Source of the DNA: Klebsiella sp. WP3-W18-ESBL-02
Lineage (GTDB): Bacteria > Pseudomonadota > Gammaproteobacteria > Enterobacterales > Enterobacteriaceae
Direction: 5' to 3'
Assembly (NCBI RefSeq): GCF_014168815.1
Contig: NZ_AP021972.1
Span: 3,224,001-3,288,000, forward strand
DNA length: 64,000 bases
Shown one piece after another: positions 51,766 through 61,466 of this stretch (within the stretch, counting starts at the first letter, position 1; every line of letters starts with the position of its first letter). Below the pieces are notes generated by a model. That model was given only the letters and a program-made list of their open reading frames with translations, was not told where the DNA came from and ran no database searches. Position numbers and translations under genes: made by a program.

Positions 51766-52512
51766 CTACTTCAGTTCGGCGCGAACGCGGGCCAGATCTT
51801 CCGGCGTATCAACGCCTGTCCCCGGCACTTCTTTGGCGACGGCAACGTGGATTTTTTCTCCGTACCACAACACGCGCAGCTGCTCGAGCATCTCAATGTG
51901 CTCCAGCGGGCTTGGCGCCCAGTTGACATAGCGGCGAATAAACCCGGCGCGGTAGCCATAGATACCAATGTGGCGCAGCAGGGTGCCACCAATCTCGTCG
52001 CGACTTTTGGCGAAGCGATCGCGGTCCCACGGGATGGTCGCACGGGAGAAATAAAGCGCATAGCCGTCTTTGTCCATCACCACTTTCACCGCATTCGGGT
52101 TAAAGGCTTCTTCCGCATCGTGAATCGGTACCGCCAGCGTCGCCATGCCGGAATGGCTGGCAGCGAGGTTTTCAGCCACCTGACGAATAATGACCGCCGG
52201 GATCATCGGCTCATCGCCCTGCACGTTGACGATCACCGTGTCGTCGCTGAAACCACACTTCTCTACCACTTCCGCCAGGCGTTCGGTACCAGACTGGTGA
52301 TCGGCGCGGGTCATGCAGACTTCCCCGCCCGCCGCTTCAACGGCTTTTGCAACGTCGGGATGGTCGGTGGCGACAATGATACGCTCGGCACCGGATTCGC
52401 GCGCGCGCTCCAGCACGTGCACAATCATCGGTTTGCCGTTGATGTCCTGCAGCGGTTTGCCCGGCAGGCGCGTAGAAGCAAAGCGCGCCGGAATAATCAC
52501 AACGAAACTCAT
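51766..52512 (-). CDS. kdsB: CMP-KDO synthetase KdsB
   Basis: A protein of 248 residues, the E. coli length. It activates 3-deoxy-D-manno-octulosonate with CTP for lipopolysaccharide inner core synthesis. Motifs are VIIPARFASTRLPGKPLQDINGKPMI, RIIVATDHPDVAKA, VCMTRADHQSGTERLAEV and VNVQGDEPMIP. Its start overlaps the ycaR stop (ATGA, four bases), and ycaR lies upstream, so they are co-translated. A GC-rich hairpin follows. Confidence 0.97.
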   Translation of the reverse strand: MSFVVIIPARFASTRLPGKPLQDINGKPMIVHVLERARESGAERIIVATDHPDVAKAVEAAGGEVCMTRADHQSGTERLAEVVEKCGFSDDTVIVNVQGDEPMIPAVIIRQVAENLAASHSGMATLAVPIHDAEEAFNPNAVKVVMDKDGYALYFSRATIPWDRDRFAKSRDEIGGTLLRHIGIYGYRAGFIRRYVNWAPSPLEHIEMLEQLRVLWYGEKIHVAVAKEVPGTGVDTPEDLARVRAELK

Positions 52513-52691
52513 GGTCGGTTCTCTTCTGCAGCTAAAACGCGGGCTTCGTTTTCCAGCAATACGGGGATACCGTCACGCAGGGGAAACGCCAGATTATCAA
52601 TTTTGCAAATCAGTTCTTGCTTGTCCTGGCTATAGTAGAGTTTGCCGTTGCAAACCGGGCAGGCAATAATTTCAAGTAGACGGTGATCCAT
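52509..52691 (-). CDS. ycaR: Small zinc-ribbon-like protein YcaR (UPF0434/Trm112 family)
   Basis: A protein of 60 residues, family length: MDHRLLEIIACPVCNGKLYY, then LICKIDNLAFPLRDGIPVLLE. The CPVC pair plus a later Cys resembles Trm112-like proteins that activate methyltransferases. Function in bacteria is not established. It overlaps kdsB by four bases, an arrangement conserved in enterics. The ATG at 52691 follows AGGAGGAATC. Confidence 0.92.
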   Translation of the reverse strand: MDHRLLEIIACPVCNGKLYYSQDKQELICKIDNLAFPLRDGIPVLLENEARVLAAEENRP

Positions 52692-52742
52692 GATTCCTCC
52701 TGATGGGCCGTATCGAAAACCAGTGCAGCATATCATAGAGCG

Positions 52743-53975
52743 CTACCGGTCGGCGTCAATCTCCCAACCGTCGCGTTGATTGAGAAAGAGTTTCTCCGCT
52801 ACCGCGCCAAGTTTAACCCGCGTCGCGCCCTGCCAGCGGGCAAAATCGTTGATGGCCTGCGTCAGGCCTTTTTCCAGATGTTGGCTGACCCGCACGCCCG
52901 CCTCCAGATAGAGGGCGAAAATCTCCAGCACGCCGTCGCTGCGGTGCATTTTGCTGTCCATGCGGCCGACAATCTCACCGCGATGCAGCAGCGGCAGGAC
53001 AAAATAACCGTACTGACGCTTCGGCGCAGGCGTGTAGCACTCCAGGCGGTAGGTGAAGTTGAAAAACTGTTCGGCGCGTTTTCGATCCCAGACCACCGGG
53101 TCGAAGGGCGACAGTACCGCACTGTGCGTCGCCGTCAGCTTACCCTCCGCCGCACGCTCCAGCGCGGGCTGAAGGCTGCGATGTACCCACATCTCACCGA
53201 GCTGTTCAACCTCTACCGGTACCACCTGCGCCAGCGCCTGCCACTGCGCCAGCAGCGCGTGGAGATCTGGCTGCCGTAGCCGGTAATAATCCGCCAGCCA
53301 CTGAGGGCGGAAAATACCCAGGCTGCGGGCGCTGTTTTCCAGCATCGCCGCCTCGGCCTGCGATTGCGTGAGCGCATCACGGCGATCGTCCCACTGCGGC
53401 ATCACCCGTTGCGTCAGATCGTAAACCCGATGAAAGTTGCGGCGTTCAACCACCATCACTTCGCCAGCGGTAAACAGCCCTTCCAGGTGGCGCTTATGCG
53501 GCTTCCACTCCCATCAGCCGCTCTGCCCTTTACGCGGATGCGCAAAGTCGGCGGAGCGTACCGGCCCGTTTTCAGCAATATGCGCCTTCAGAGCAATAAT
53601 CTCGTCGGCGTGCTCATCCATCCAGCTTTGATGGTACTTCCAGCCCATCTTATGCGGCGCAAGCATACGATGGCGAACCAGCGGAAAATCGCTGCGCGGC
53701 AGGAAACAGGCCTCGTGGGCCCAGTATTCCATAAGCTCGCCGCGGGCAAGCGCATCATCAAGCCATGCGGAAGGGTAAGCGCCAAGACGGCTGAAGAGCA
53801 CCAGATAGGGGCTGCGGGCGACCACGTTAATGGTATCGATTTGCAGCAGCGACATTTGCTGGATGGTACGAAGGATATCCGCCGCTTGAGGCTGGCGGCG
53901 CGGACGGTTCAGAAGCCCCTGCGCCGCCAGGTGAAGATGACGCGCGGCGCGAAGGGTTAACTGCAGCTGTGTCAT
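52743..53975 (-). pseudogene. ycaQ: ycaQ, DNA glycosylase family, interrupted by an in-frame TGA
   Basis: Read through one stop, the minus strand encodes 410 residues, exactly the E. coli YcaQ length. The first 153 codons (53975-53517) encode MTQLQLTLRAARHLHLAAQGLL, the motif MSLLQIDTINVVARSPYLVLFSR (with the QxD active-site motif of the AlkZ-like family) and NGPVRSADFAHPRKGQSG. Then TGA stands at 53514-53516, where E. coli has TGG (Trp in GWWEWKPHKRH). The frame continues without shift through WEWKPHKRHLEGLFTAGEVM to the normal end, with AVLSPFDPVVWDRKRAEQFF and YTPAPKRQYGYFVLPLLHRGE. YcaQ unhooks DNA interstrand cross-links. The rest shows no decay, so the mutation is recent, or the base is a sequencing error. 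Confidence 0.9.
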
Positions 53976-54003
53976 GCTTTTCCCCTGCTATCGCCGACGC
54001 CTA

Positions 54004-54984
54004 TTAACGCCGTGCGAGGGTAATCAAATCCTGTAGCAGCGTCTGCGCACGATCGCCGGAAAGCACGGCATCGACCGGCAGATACCACCAGTTCTCCTGC
54101 GCAAAACGGCGGCATTTTACCGCGTCTTTTTCGGTCATGATCAGCGTCTGCCCAGGTGCCACCAGCGCTTGAACGTCGGCTGCACTCAGCGCCTGATGGT
54201 CGGCCAGCGCCACCGTGCGCACCGGCTTCAGGCCGCCGTCGTTAAGGGTGGCAAAAAAGCGCGGCGGATGCCCAATACCGGCCATTGCGACGACGTTGTT
54301 CAACGCGGCAACCGGCCGGCGCTCGCCGGTCAGCAGATTGACTGCCTCACCAGGACGTAGCGTCATCGGGATCTCGCCCGCCAGCGCTTCGCCGCCGTTA
54401 ACGATCCGCGCATCTACACTCTCAAGACGCGAGGCTCGTTCACGCATGGGCCCGGCCGGCAACCACCAGCCGTTGCCGAATCGGCGTATGCCGTCGATCA
54501 CCACGATCTCTTTATCACGGGCCAGACGGTAATGCTGCAGCCCGTCATCGGTGACGATCATCTGGAGATCGTGAGCCGCCAGCAGCGCTTTGACGGCATC
54601 CACTCTTACCGGCGAAACCGCTACGGGCGCACCGGTACGTTGATAAATCAGCACCGGTTCATCCCCGGCCTGCGCGGTCGTGGTATCCGCGTTTAGCAGC
54701 AGCGGGTAACGCTCCGCTTTACCACCGTAGCCACGGGAAACCACGCCAACGCGAACGCCCTGACGCTGAAGCTGCTCCACCAGCCAGATGACCACCGGTG
54801 TTTTACCGTTGCCACCTGCCGTCAGGTTACCCACCACGACGACCGGACACGGCGCACGCCAGGACTTTTTCAGCCCCAGTTGATAACACAGGCGGATGAT
54901 GCCGCTCACCAGACCATATAGCCAGGAGAGCGGCAGCAGCAGCCGCCAGAGCGGCGATTCACCGGACCAGATTCTGGCTATCAT
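54004..54984 (-). CDS. lpxK: Tetraacyldisaccharide 4'-kinase LpxK
   Basis: A protein of 326 residues (E. coli 328). It phosphorylates the 4' position of the lipid A disaccharide precursor. An N-terminal membrane-associated helix (LWRLLLPLSWLYGLVSGIIRLCYQ) precedes the P-loop VGNLTAGGNGKTPVVIWLVEQLQ. Other blocks are GVVSRGYGGKAERYPLLL, DEPVLIYQRTGAPVAVSPVR and IVTDDGLQHYRLARDKEIVVIDG. The ATG overlaps the msbA stop by four bases (ATGA), so the lipid A kinase and its transporter are translated together. Confidence 0.97.
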   Translation of the reverse strand: MIARIWSGESPLWRLLLPLSWLYGLVSGIIRLCYQLGLKKSWRAPCPVVVVGNLTAGGNGKTPVVIWLVEQLQRQGVRVGVVSRGYGGKAERYPLLLNADTTTAQAGDEPVLIYQRTGAPVAVSPVRVDAVKALLAAHDLQMIVTDDGLQHYRLARDKEIVVIDGIRRFGNGWWLPAGPMRERASRLESVDARIVNGGEALAGEIPMTLRPGEAVNLLTGERRPVAALNNVVAMAGIGHPPRFFATLNDGGLKPVRTVALADHQALSAADVQALVAPGQTLIMTEKDAVKCRRFAQENWWYLPVDAVLSGDRAQTLLQDLITLARR

Positions 54985-56729
54985 TCGCCAAACTGCATTT
55001 TATGCAGCTGAGCATAGACGCCGCGCTGTTCAAGCAGATCGCTATGGCTGCCGCGTTCAACAATCCGGCCGTCTTCCACCACAATGATTTCATCAGCCTG
55101 TTCAATTGTCGACAGACGGTGCGCAATCACCAGCGAAGTCCGGTTTTTCTGCAGTTCATCCAGCGCCGCCTGAATCGCACGTTCCGATTCGGTATCCAGC
55201 GCCGAGGTGGCCTCATCAAGAATCAGGATTGGGCTATTACGCAGCAGCGCGCGCGCAATCGCGATACGCTGACGCTGGCCGCCGGAAAGCAGCACGCCGT
55301 TTTCACCGATGACCGTATCAAGGCCGTTATCCATTTTGTTGATAAAGTCCATCGCGTAGGCCATCCGCGCCGCTTCTTCAACCTGCTCACGGCTGAACTC
55401 GTCGGTACGCGCATAGGCGATGTTATTCGCCACCGTGTCGTTAAACAGATGCACGCTCTGCGAAACCAGCGCTACCTGATTACGCAGCGAAGAAAGCTTG
55501 TACTCACGCAGGTCATGACCATCGAGCAGAACTTCACCTTCATCGATATCATAAAAACGGGTCAGCAGGCTGGCGATGGTTGATTTACCTGAACCAGAAC
55601 GCCCTACCAGCGCCACCGTTTTTCCCTGCGGGATCGACAGGTTGATATTTTGAAGCGCCGGCGTTTCACGGCCAGGATAGGTGAAGGTCACGTTACGGAA
55701 CTCAACGCTGCCTTTGGCACGGTCTACTTCGAGCTTACCTTCATCTTTTTCCTGCTCGCTATCCAGAATAGCGAACAGCGTCTGACAGGCCGCCATCCCG
55801 CGCTGGAACTGCGCGTTGACGTTGGTTAACGATTTCAGCGGGCGCATCAGCGCAATCATGGAGGAAAAGACGACCGTGATCGTACCGGCAGTCAGGGTTT
55901 CCATCACGCTTGGGAAGCTCGCGGCATACAGCACAAACGCCAGCGCCAGAGAGGCAATCAGCTGGATAATCGGGTCAGAGATAGACGATGCCGAGACCAG
56001 CTTCATCCCCTGCAAACGCATCTTGTTGCTGACCTTATCAAAACGCTTGGTTTCCACTTCCTGGCCGCCGAACATCAGCACTTCTTTATGCCCTTTCAGC
56101 ATCTGCTCAGCGCTGGTGGTCACCTGCCCCATGGTGTTCTGCATATTTTTACTGATGCTACGGAAGCGCTTGGACACCACGCGGATCGCCATCGACACGA
56201 TAGGTGCCAGCACGATGAGGATGACCGACAGCTGCCAGCTGTAGTAGAACATCATGATGAACAGGCCAATGATCGAAGCCCCTTCACGCACCACGGTAAT
56301 CAAGGCACTAGAGGAAGAGGATGCCACCTGCTCAGAGTCATAGGTGATACGCGACAGCAGGGTCCCGGTGGACTGCTTGTCAAAGAAGGAAACCGGCATG
56401 CCCATCATATGGCTGAACAGCCGACGGCGCATGGTCATCACGACCTTGCCAGAAACCCAGGAAATACAATAGCTAGAGATATAGCTTGTAATACCACGTA
56501 GGATCATCAAGCCAATAACGACCAGCGGCATCCAAAGCAGCACTGAGCGGTCTGTTTTGCCAAAACCATCATCCAGTAACGGTTTAAGAAGCGATAGCAT
56601 AAAGGTATCGCTGGCTGCGTTAAGGATTAACGCGACGCCCGCCACGATCAGCCCTGCTTTAAACGGCGCAATAGTTGGCCAGAGTCGGCGGAAGGTCTGC
56701 CACGTGGAGAGATCTTTGTCGTTCTGCAT
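54981..56729 (-). CDS. msbA: Lipid A flippase MsbA
   Basis: An ABC exporter half-transporter of 582 residues, the E. coli length. Six transmembrane helices occupy about residues 20-320. The nucleotide-binding domain has Walker A VGRSGSGKSTIASLL (about 375), Q-loop VALVSQSVHLFNDTV, signature LSGGQRQRIAIARALL, Walker B ILILDEATSALD and the H-loop IAHRLST. Dimers flip lipid A-core across the inner membrane. It lies upstream of lpxK with a four-base overlap, and about 37 bases after the comEC stop. Confidence 0.98.
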   Translation of the reverse strand: MQNDKDLSTWQTFRRLWPTIAPFKAGLIVAGVALILNAASDTFMLSLLKPLLDDGFGKTDRSVLLWMPLVVIGLMILRGITSYISSYCISWVSGKVVMTMRRRLFSHMMGMPVSFFDKQSTGTLLSRITYDSEQVASSSSSALITVVREGASIIGLFIMMFYYSWQLSVILIVLAPIVSMAIRVVSKRFRSISKNMQNTMGQVTTSAEQMLKGHKEVLMFGGQEVETKRFDKVSNKMRLQGMKLVSASSISDPIIQLIASLALAFVLYAASFPSVMETLTAGTITVVFSSMIALMRPLKSLTNVNAQFQRGMAACQTLFAILDSEQEKDEGKLEVDRAKGSVEFRNVTFTYPGRETPALQNINLSIPQGKTVALVGRSGSGKSTIASLLTRFYDIDEGEVLLDGHDLREYKLSSLRNQVALVSQSVHLFNDTVANNIAYARTDEFSREQVEEAARMAYAMDFINKMDNGLDTVIGENGVLLSGGQRQRIAIARALLRNSPILILDEATSALDTESERAIQAALDELQKNRTSLVIAHRLSTIEQADEIIVVEDGRIVERGSHSDLLEQRGVYAQLHKMQFGE

Positions 56730-56765
56730 TCAAAAAACCAGCTTATGTTGAAATAGCCGCATATT

Positions 56766-59027
56766 CTACCCGTTATCGAGAGACTCGCCAAACCACTGAT
56801 GATACCAACGAGGTAAAAGTTGATCTCGTAAGCCTTCAATCTGCCAGCCTTTCGCGTCAAAAGTGACCGTTATCTGGCCCTGGTGCGGCGTGTCAAACCA
56901 ACCGTAATGCCGCTGCAGATAGCGGGCCTTTACCTTCGCAGAAGGCAGGCGCCACGCGTTATAGCGGGATGCCGAAGCCAGCGCAGCAGCACCACCGACC
57001 CGCTGAATCAGCGAGATACCGGAAGACGTCGAGCTGCCGTGATGAGGAACCTGGATAATTGTAGACGCAAATGGCTGCCAGAAATGGCTCATCATGGCCA
57101 TTTCTGCCGGTAATTCAATATCTCCGGTCAGCAGAAAACTGTTTTTACCGTCATCAACCCTAACCACACAGGAACCATTATTGCCTTTCTGTACTTTACC
57201 AGGCAGCGGCCAAAGCGCACGAAAGGTTAACCCCTGCCAGCGCCAGGCCTGGCCGCGTGCACAGGGTTGATGGCCGGACCACGCGAGCGGGCTTCTGACC
57301 CATGCCTTCGGCCAGTTTTGCTGGAGCGTTCGCAGGCCACCGCGGTGATCTAAGTGATCGTGACTCAGAATAATGCCCTGTGGCGTCAGCCCGTGCCAAC
57401 GAAGCCATGGCGCAATCAGCTGAGCCCCGCTGTCGCCGCCAGGCCACGCCAGCCCGGTGTCATAGAGCAGCGCTTTGTCGCCGCGTGAAACGACCATTGC
57501 CAGCCCCTGCCCGACATCCAGCATCGTCACCTGCCACTGGTCCGGCGGCGTTTTTCGCCAGAGTGGAAACGTCAGCAGCACGCTTAGCGACATCCACAAT
57601 GCCGGAAAACGCCGCCAGCCGTGGAGCCGCCAGAGCAACAGCGCCCCCCACGGTAATAACGACGCCCCCAGCCATGCTCGCCCAATGTACCACCATCCCT
57701 CGGGCAACAGCCGCAGGTAGCCAAACACCAGCGCCATCACCCTGTCGGCGCAATACCAAATCAGCGTCTCCAGCACCACCGGACCACACAGATGCAGAAA
57801 CATCGCCAGCAGAATCAAGGGCACGGCAATGAAGGTAACCACCGGCACCGCCAGCAGATTTGCCAGCAGCGAAGTGGTACTGATGCCGTGGAACAGCAGA
57901 ATTTGTAGCGGCGTCAGCAGGAGCATCAGCCCTAGCTGTAAATGCATCAGCTGCGCCAGTGGACGCAGCAGGCGCGGATAATGCCATTCCGGCAGCGGTA
58001 CCCACCGGTACCAGAACAAGAGTGTACCAACGGCAAATGCTGATAGCCACAGACTGTCGGAAAGCACCGCCAGCGGGTCTACAAACAGGATAGCCGCCAG
58101 GCAACAGAGCCACACCTCCCAACCAGCCCACTGCCTGCCGCTTAGCCGCAGTAAACACCAGACGGCCGCAGCAACGATCGTTCTCTGGGCGGGCGGCTGC
58201 ATGCCCGTCAACATGGCGTAAGCCAGCCCGCTTGCCAGCGAGGCCAGCAGCGGTAGCCGCCAGTTAATCAGCCATGCCGGTAGAAAAAACTGTATGCCGC
58301 GTACCAGCAGCCAGCCCAGCGAAGCGCCGAGCGCAATATGCAGGCCGGATATCGCCATCAGATGCGAAGTACCGGTTTGCTGCATCAGCGTTTTAATCTC
58401 TGGCGAGACCGAGAGCCGTTCACCCATCCCCAGCGCCAGCAGCACGTCACGCCAGGGGTATGCTGCTAGCGTGGTTTTTAGCGATGCCAGATAGCGCGCT
58501 CGCAGGCCGCAACTGAGCGCTAACGGTTCAGCGCTAATGATTCGCCCGGTCAGCGCACGGTGCTGGGAGAGCGCATAGCGCTGGGCATCAAACCCGCCGT
58601 CATTGAGTTGACCATGCACTGCACGGGCGCGAATCGTCATCTTCCAGCGCTGGCCCACGCATGGCGGCTGTGGCAGGTAGCTGCCGTAGAGCGCAATCCG
58701 AATGCCCGGCATCAAGCGCTGCCCTTCCAGACGGGTGAGCGTGCCCTGATGCACCGTCTGCCCGTCCGTTTGCGTGAGCGTCAGCTCAACCTGCCGGTTT
58801 TTACCCGGCAGCATCTGCGCAGATAGCTGAAGCTGCCAGGCCGCCAGCGCCCCCCAGCAGAACAGTAGCCCCACCAGAGCAATGCGGCGCCCTGCCCGGC
58901 CGCAAACGCCGAGCGCGGTGAGCCCAACAGCAGCGATCTTAATATATTCGAGCGAGGGTAAGACAGGCAGTACGGCCAGCGGTAATATTCCGGCCAGCAC
59001 GTAGCAGGCCAGCAGTGGCAAGCGCAT
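56766..59027 (-). CDS. ycaI: ComEC/Rec2-family DNA uptake channel homologue (YcaI)
   Basis: A protein of 753 residues, one fewer than E. coli YcaI. N-terminal helices precede an OB-like periplasmic domain (DUF4131), then a competence domain of many helices (LLALGMGERLSVSPEIKTLMQQTGTSHLMAISGLHIALGASLGWL) and a C-terminal metallo-beta-lactamase domain with ILSHDHLDHRGGLRT and VPHHGSSTSSG. In competent bacteria ComEC conducts single-stranded DNA across the inner membrane. The start at 59027 (MRLPLLACYVLAGILPLAV) has CAAGGAGG in place; the open frame runs 63 codons further upstream without support. It lies upstream of msbA, and sxy, the competence regulator, is also in this window. Confidence 0.94.
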   Translation of the reverse strand: MRLPLLACYVLAGILPLAVLPVLPSLEYIKIAAVGLTALGVCGRAGRRIALVGLLFCWGALAAWQLQLSAQMLPGKNRQVELTLTQTDGQTVHQGTLTRLEGQRLMPGIRIALYGSYLPQPPCVGQRWKMTIRARAVHGQLNDGGFDAQRYALSQHRALTGRIISAEPLALSCGLRARYLASLKTTLAAYPWRDVLLALGMGERLSVSPEIKTLMQQTGTSHLMAISGLHIALGASLGWLLVRGIQFFLPAWLINWRLPLLASLASGLAYAMLTGMQPPAQRTIVAAAVWCLLRLSGRQWAGWEVWLCCLAAILFVDPLAVLSDSLWLSAFAVGTLLFWYRWVPLPEWHYPRLLRPLAQLMHLQLGLMLLLTPLQILLFHGISTTSLLANLLAVPVVTFIAVPLILLAMFLHLCGPVVLETLIWYCADRVMALVFGYLRLLPEGWWYIGRAWLGASLLPWGALLLWRLHGWRRFPALWMSLSVLLTFPLWRKTPPDQWQVTMLDVGQGLAMVVSRGDKALLYDTGLAWPGGDSGAQLIAPWLRWHGLTPQGIILSHDHLDHRGGLRTLQQNWPKAWVRSPLAWSGHQPCARGQAWRWQGLTFRALWPLPGKVQKGNNGSCVVRVDDGKNSFLLTGDIELPAEMAMMSHFWQPFASTIIQVPHHGSSTSSGISLIQRVGGAAALASASRYNAWRLPSAKVKARYLQRHYGWFDTPHQGQITVTFDAKGWQIEGLRDQLLPRWYHQWFGESLDNG

Positions 59028-59181
59028 CGATACCTCCTTGTTGCAAGGAGTATCGCGCGCGACAACGTCTACGCCATGATTAGAAAAGTCAGTTTGCGTG
59101 GCGGCTCGCAGCATGAATTCGCTGCGTACAGGCATTGAGAAAACGTTGGAAGGACGATTCCACAATCGGCGTGCAGAAATG

Positions 59182-59205
59182 AAAAAAGCACCCGTAGGTG
59201 CTTTT
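59182..59205 (-). terminator. Terminator of ihfB
   Basis: AAAAGCACC (59184-59192) and GGTGCTTTT (59197-59205) form a perfect nine-base stem with a four-base loop. The minus-strand RNA leaves in six U residues. Confidence 0.9.
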
Positions 59206-59242
59206 CTCTCAATCAAGTTTAGCGCAAGCTAGCGCCAGAAAC

Positions 59243-59527
59243 TCAATCGTAAATGTTGGCGCGATCGCGCAGTTCTTTGCCCGGCTTGAAGTGCGGCACG
59301 TATTTGCCTTCCAGTTCCACTTTGTCGCCAGTCTTCGGGTTACGCCCGGTACGTGGTGCTCGATAGTGCAGAGAGAAGCTGCCGAAACCGCGGATTTCAA
59401 TGCGCTCACCCTGTGCCAGGGTCGAGGCCATATGCTCCAGCATTTCTTTTACCGCATCTTCCACTGCTTTTGCAGGGATATGGGATTGCTGGCTGGCAAG
59501 TCTTTCAATCAATTCTGACTTGGTCAT
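59243..59527 (-). CDS. ihfB: Integration host factor subunit beta
   Basis: A protein of 94 residues, starting MTKSELIERLASQQSHIPAKAVEDAVKEMLEHMASTLAQGERIEIRGFGSFSLHYRAPRTGRNPKTGDKVELEGKYVPHFKPGKELRDRANIYD when read end to end. The RGFGSFSLH strand and the DNA-intercalating proline arm RAPRTGRNPKTG are the HU/IHF signature. With IhfA it bends DNA at specific sites. It lies downstream of rpsA on the same strand, about 150 bases away, as in E. coli. Confidence 0.97.
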   Translation of the reverse strand: MTKSELIERLASQQSHIPAKAVEDAVKEMLEHMASTLAQGERIEIRGFGSFSLHYRAPRTGRNPKTGDKVELEGKYVPHFKPGKELRDRANIYD

Positions 59528-59576
59528 GATTCCTCCGGTTTCCTTTTAAGGAAAATTAGCTAACAGCTTATTAAAC

Positions 59577-59598
59577 AAGGGCGGCCGTAGCCGCCCTT
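59577..59598 (-). terminator. Hairpin between rpsA and ihfB
   Basis: AAGGGCGGC (59577-59585) and GCCGCCCTT (59590-59598) form a perfect nine-base stem with a four-base loop. The U content after it (GTTTAATAAG) is moderate, so it may end only part of the rpsA transcripts before ihfB. Confidence 0.7.
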
Positions 59599-59679
59599 TG
59601 TGCTAGATTACAGGCCGAAACCTGCAATCTGTCAAGTAAACTCATCACAATTCAGGTTGTTAAACCCAAATGCGTAAGA

Positions 59680-61353
59680 TTACTCGCCTTTAGCTGCTTT
59701 GAATGCTTCAGCCATAGCGTTGGAGAAGTTGCCGTCTTCCTGTTTGTTGTTAACAGTAGCGATTGCATCTTTCTCGTCAGCTTCGTCTTTCGCACGAACA
59801 GACAGGCTAATTGCGCGGTTTTTGCGATCAACGCCGGTGAATTTAGCTTCAACGTCGTCGCCAACGCTCAGAACCAGAGTTGCATCTTCAACGCGGTCAC
59901 GGGAAGCTTCAGAAGCGCGCAGGTAACCTTCAACGCCGTCAGCCAGTTCTACGGTTGCGCCTTTCGCGTCAACTGCAGTCACTTTACCGTTAACGATAGC
60001 GCCTTTCTTGTTCAGAGCAACCCAGTTGTTGAACGGATCTTCTGCGAGCTGTTTAACGCCCAGGGAGATACGTTCACGTTCTGCGTCAACCTGCAGAACA
60101 ACTGCAGCGATTTCGTCGCCTTTTTTGTATTCACGAACTGCTTCTTCGCCTGCAACGTTCCAGGAGATGTCAGACAGGTGAACCAGGCCGTCGATGCCGC
60201 CGTCCAGGCCGATGAAGATACCGAAGTCAGTGATAGACTTGATTTTACCTTCAACGCGGTCGCCCTTGTTGTGGGTTTCTGCGAACTGCTGCCATGGGTT
60301 AGATTTGCACTGCTTCAGACCCAGGGAGATACGACGACGTTCTTCGTCGATATCCAGAACCATAACTTCCACTACGTCGCCAACGTTAACAACTTTGGAC
60401 GGGTGGATGTTTTTGTTGGTCCAATCCATTTCGGAAACGTGAACCAGGCCTTCAACGCCTTCTTCGATTTCAACGAAGCAGCCGTAGTCGGTCAGGTTGG
60501 TCACACGACCGGTCAGTTTGGTACCTTCCGGATAACGCTTAGCGATAGCTACCCATGGATCTTCGCCCAGCTGTTTCAGGCCCAGAGATACACGAGTACG
60601 CTCGCGGTCGAATTTCAGCACTTTAACGTTGATTTCGTCACCAACGTTCACGATTTCGCTCGGATGCTTAACGCGTTTCCATGCCATATCAGTGATGTGC
60701 AGCAGGCCGTCAACGCCGCCCAGATCAACGAATGCACCGTAGTCAGTGAGGTTCTTAACGATACCTTTAACTTCCATGCCTTCCTGCAGGTTTTCCAGCA
60801 GCTGATCGCGCTCTGCGCTGTTTTCGGATTCGATAACGGCACGACGAGAAACAACAACGTTGTTACGCTTCTGGTCCAGCTTGATTACTTTGAACTCAAG
60901 CTCTTTGCCTTCCAGGTGCAGAGTATCACGCACCGGACGAACGTCTACCAGGGAACCCGGCAGGAACGCACGAATACCGTTCAGCTCAACAGTGAAGCCA
61001 CCTTTAACTTTGCCGTTGATAACACCAACTACAGTTTCAGCGTCTTCGTAAGCTTTTTCCAGCGTGATCCAAGCTTCGTGACGTTTAGCTTTCTCACGGG
61101 ACAGCAGGGTTTCACCGAAGCCGTCTTCTACTGCATCCAGAGCAACGTCAACTTCGTCACCAACCTGGATTTCCAGCTCGCCCTGGGCGTTTTTGAACTG
61201 CTCTGCCGGAATGGCGGACTCAGATTTCAGACCGGCGTCAACCAGTACTACGTCTTTGTCGATAGCAACAACAACACCACGAACGATGGAACCCGGGCGG
61301 GTTTCGATTTCTTTTAAGGATTCTTCAAACAGTTGAGCAAAAGATTCAGTCAT
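59680..61353 (-). CDS. rpsA: 30S ribosomal protein S1
   Basis: A protein of 557 residues with six S1 repeats, the E. coli length. It begins MTESFAQLFEESLKEIETRPGS. Repeats three to six each carry a typical core such as VDGLLHITDMAWKRVKHPSEIVNVGDEI and VEGLVHVSEMDWTNKNIHPSKVVNVGD; the first two bind the ribosome and the others bind mRNA. It unfolds mRNA for initiation and autoregulates its own translation through the leader. Codon bias is strong. The gap of 113 bases to cmk upstream holds its leader. A 379-codon antisense frame inside is a shadow of the biased codons. Confidence 0.98.
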   Translation of the reverse strand: MTESFAQLFEESLKEIETRPGSIVRGVVVAIDKDVVLVDAGLKSESAIPAEQFKNAQGELEIQVGDEVDVALDAVEDGFGETLLSREKAKRHEAWITLEKAYEDAETVVGVINGKVKGGFTVELNGIRAFLPGSLVDVRPVRDTLHLEGKELEFKVIKLDQKRNNVVVSRRAVIESENSAERDQLLENLQEGMEVKGIVKNLTDYGAFVDLGGVDGLLHITDMAWKRVKHPSEIVNVGDEINVKVLKFDRERTRVSLGLKQLGEDPWVAIAKRYPEGTKLTGRVTNLTDYGCFVEIEEGVEGLVHVSEMDWTNKNIHPSKVVNVGDVVEVMVLDIDEERRRISLGLKQCKSNPWQQFAETHNKGDRVEGKIKSITDFGIFIGLDGGIDGLVHLSDISWNVAGEEAVREYKKGDEIAAVVLQVDAERERISLGVKQLAEDPFNNWVALNKKGAIVNGKVTAVDAKGATVELADGVEGYLRASEASRDRVEDATLVLSVGDDVEAKFTGVDRKNRAISLSVRAKDEADEKDAIATVNNKQEDGNFSNAMAEAFKAAKGE

Positions 61354-61466
61354 GTTTAATCTTCAGGTTAAGTATTAACGTCCACCTGACACCTTGTCGG
61401 ATGGGGTTGTTTCACATACCCGCTGTCAGTCCATTGCAACGGGGGTACTGCAAATTCGGTCGCGTT

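Noticed and set aside
60178..61317. Plus-strand open frame of 379 codons inside rpsA
   Set aside because: It mirrors highly expressed rpsA codons; the translation is low in complexity and matches nothing I know.
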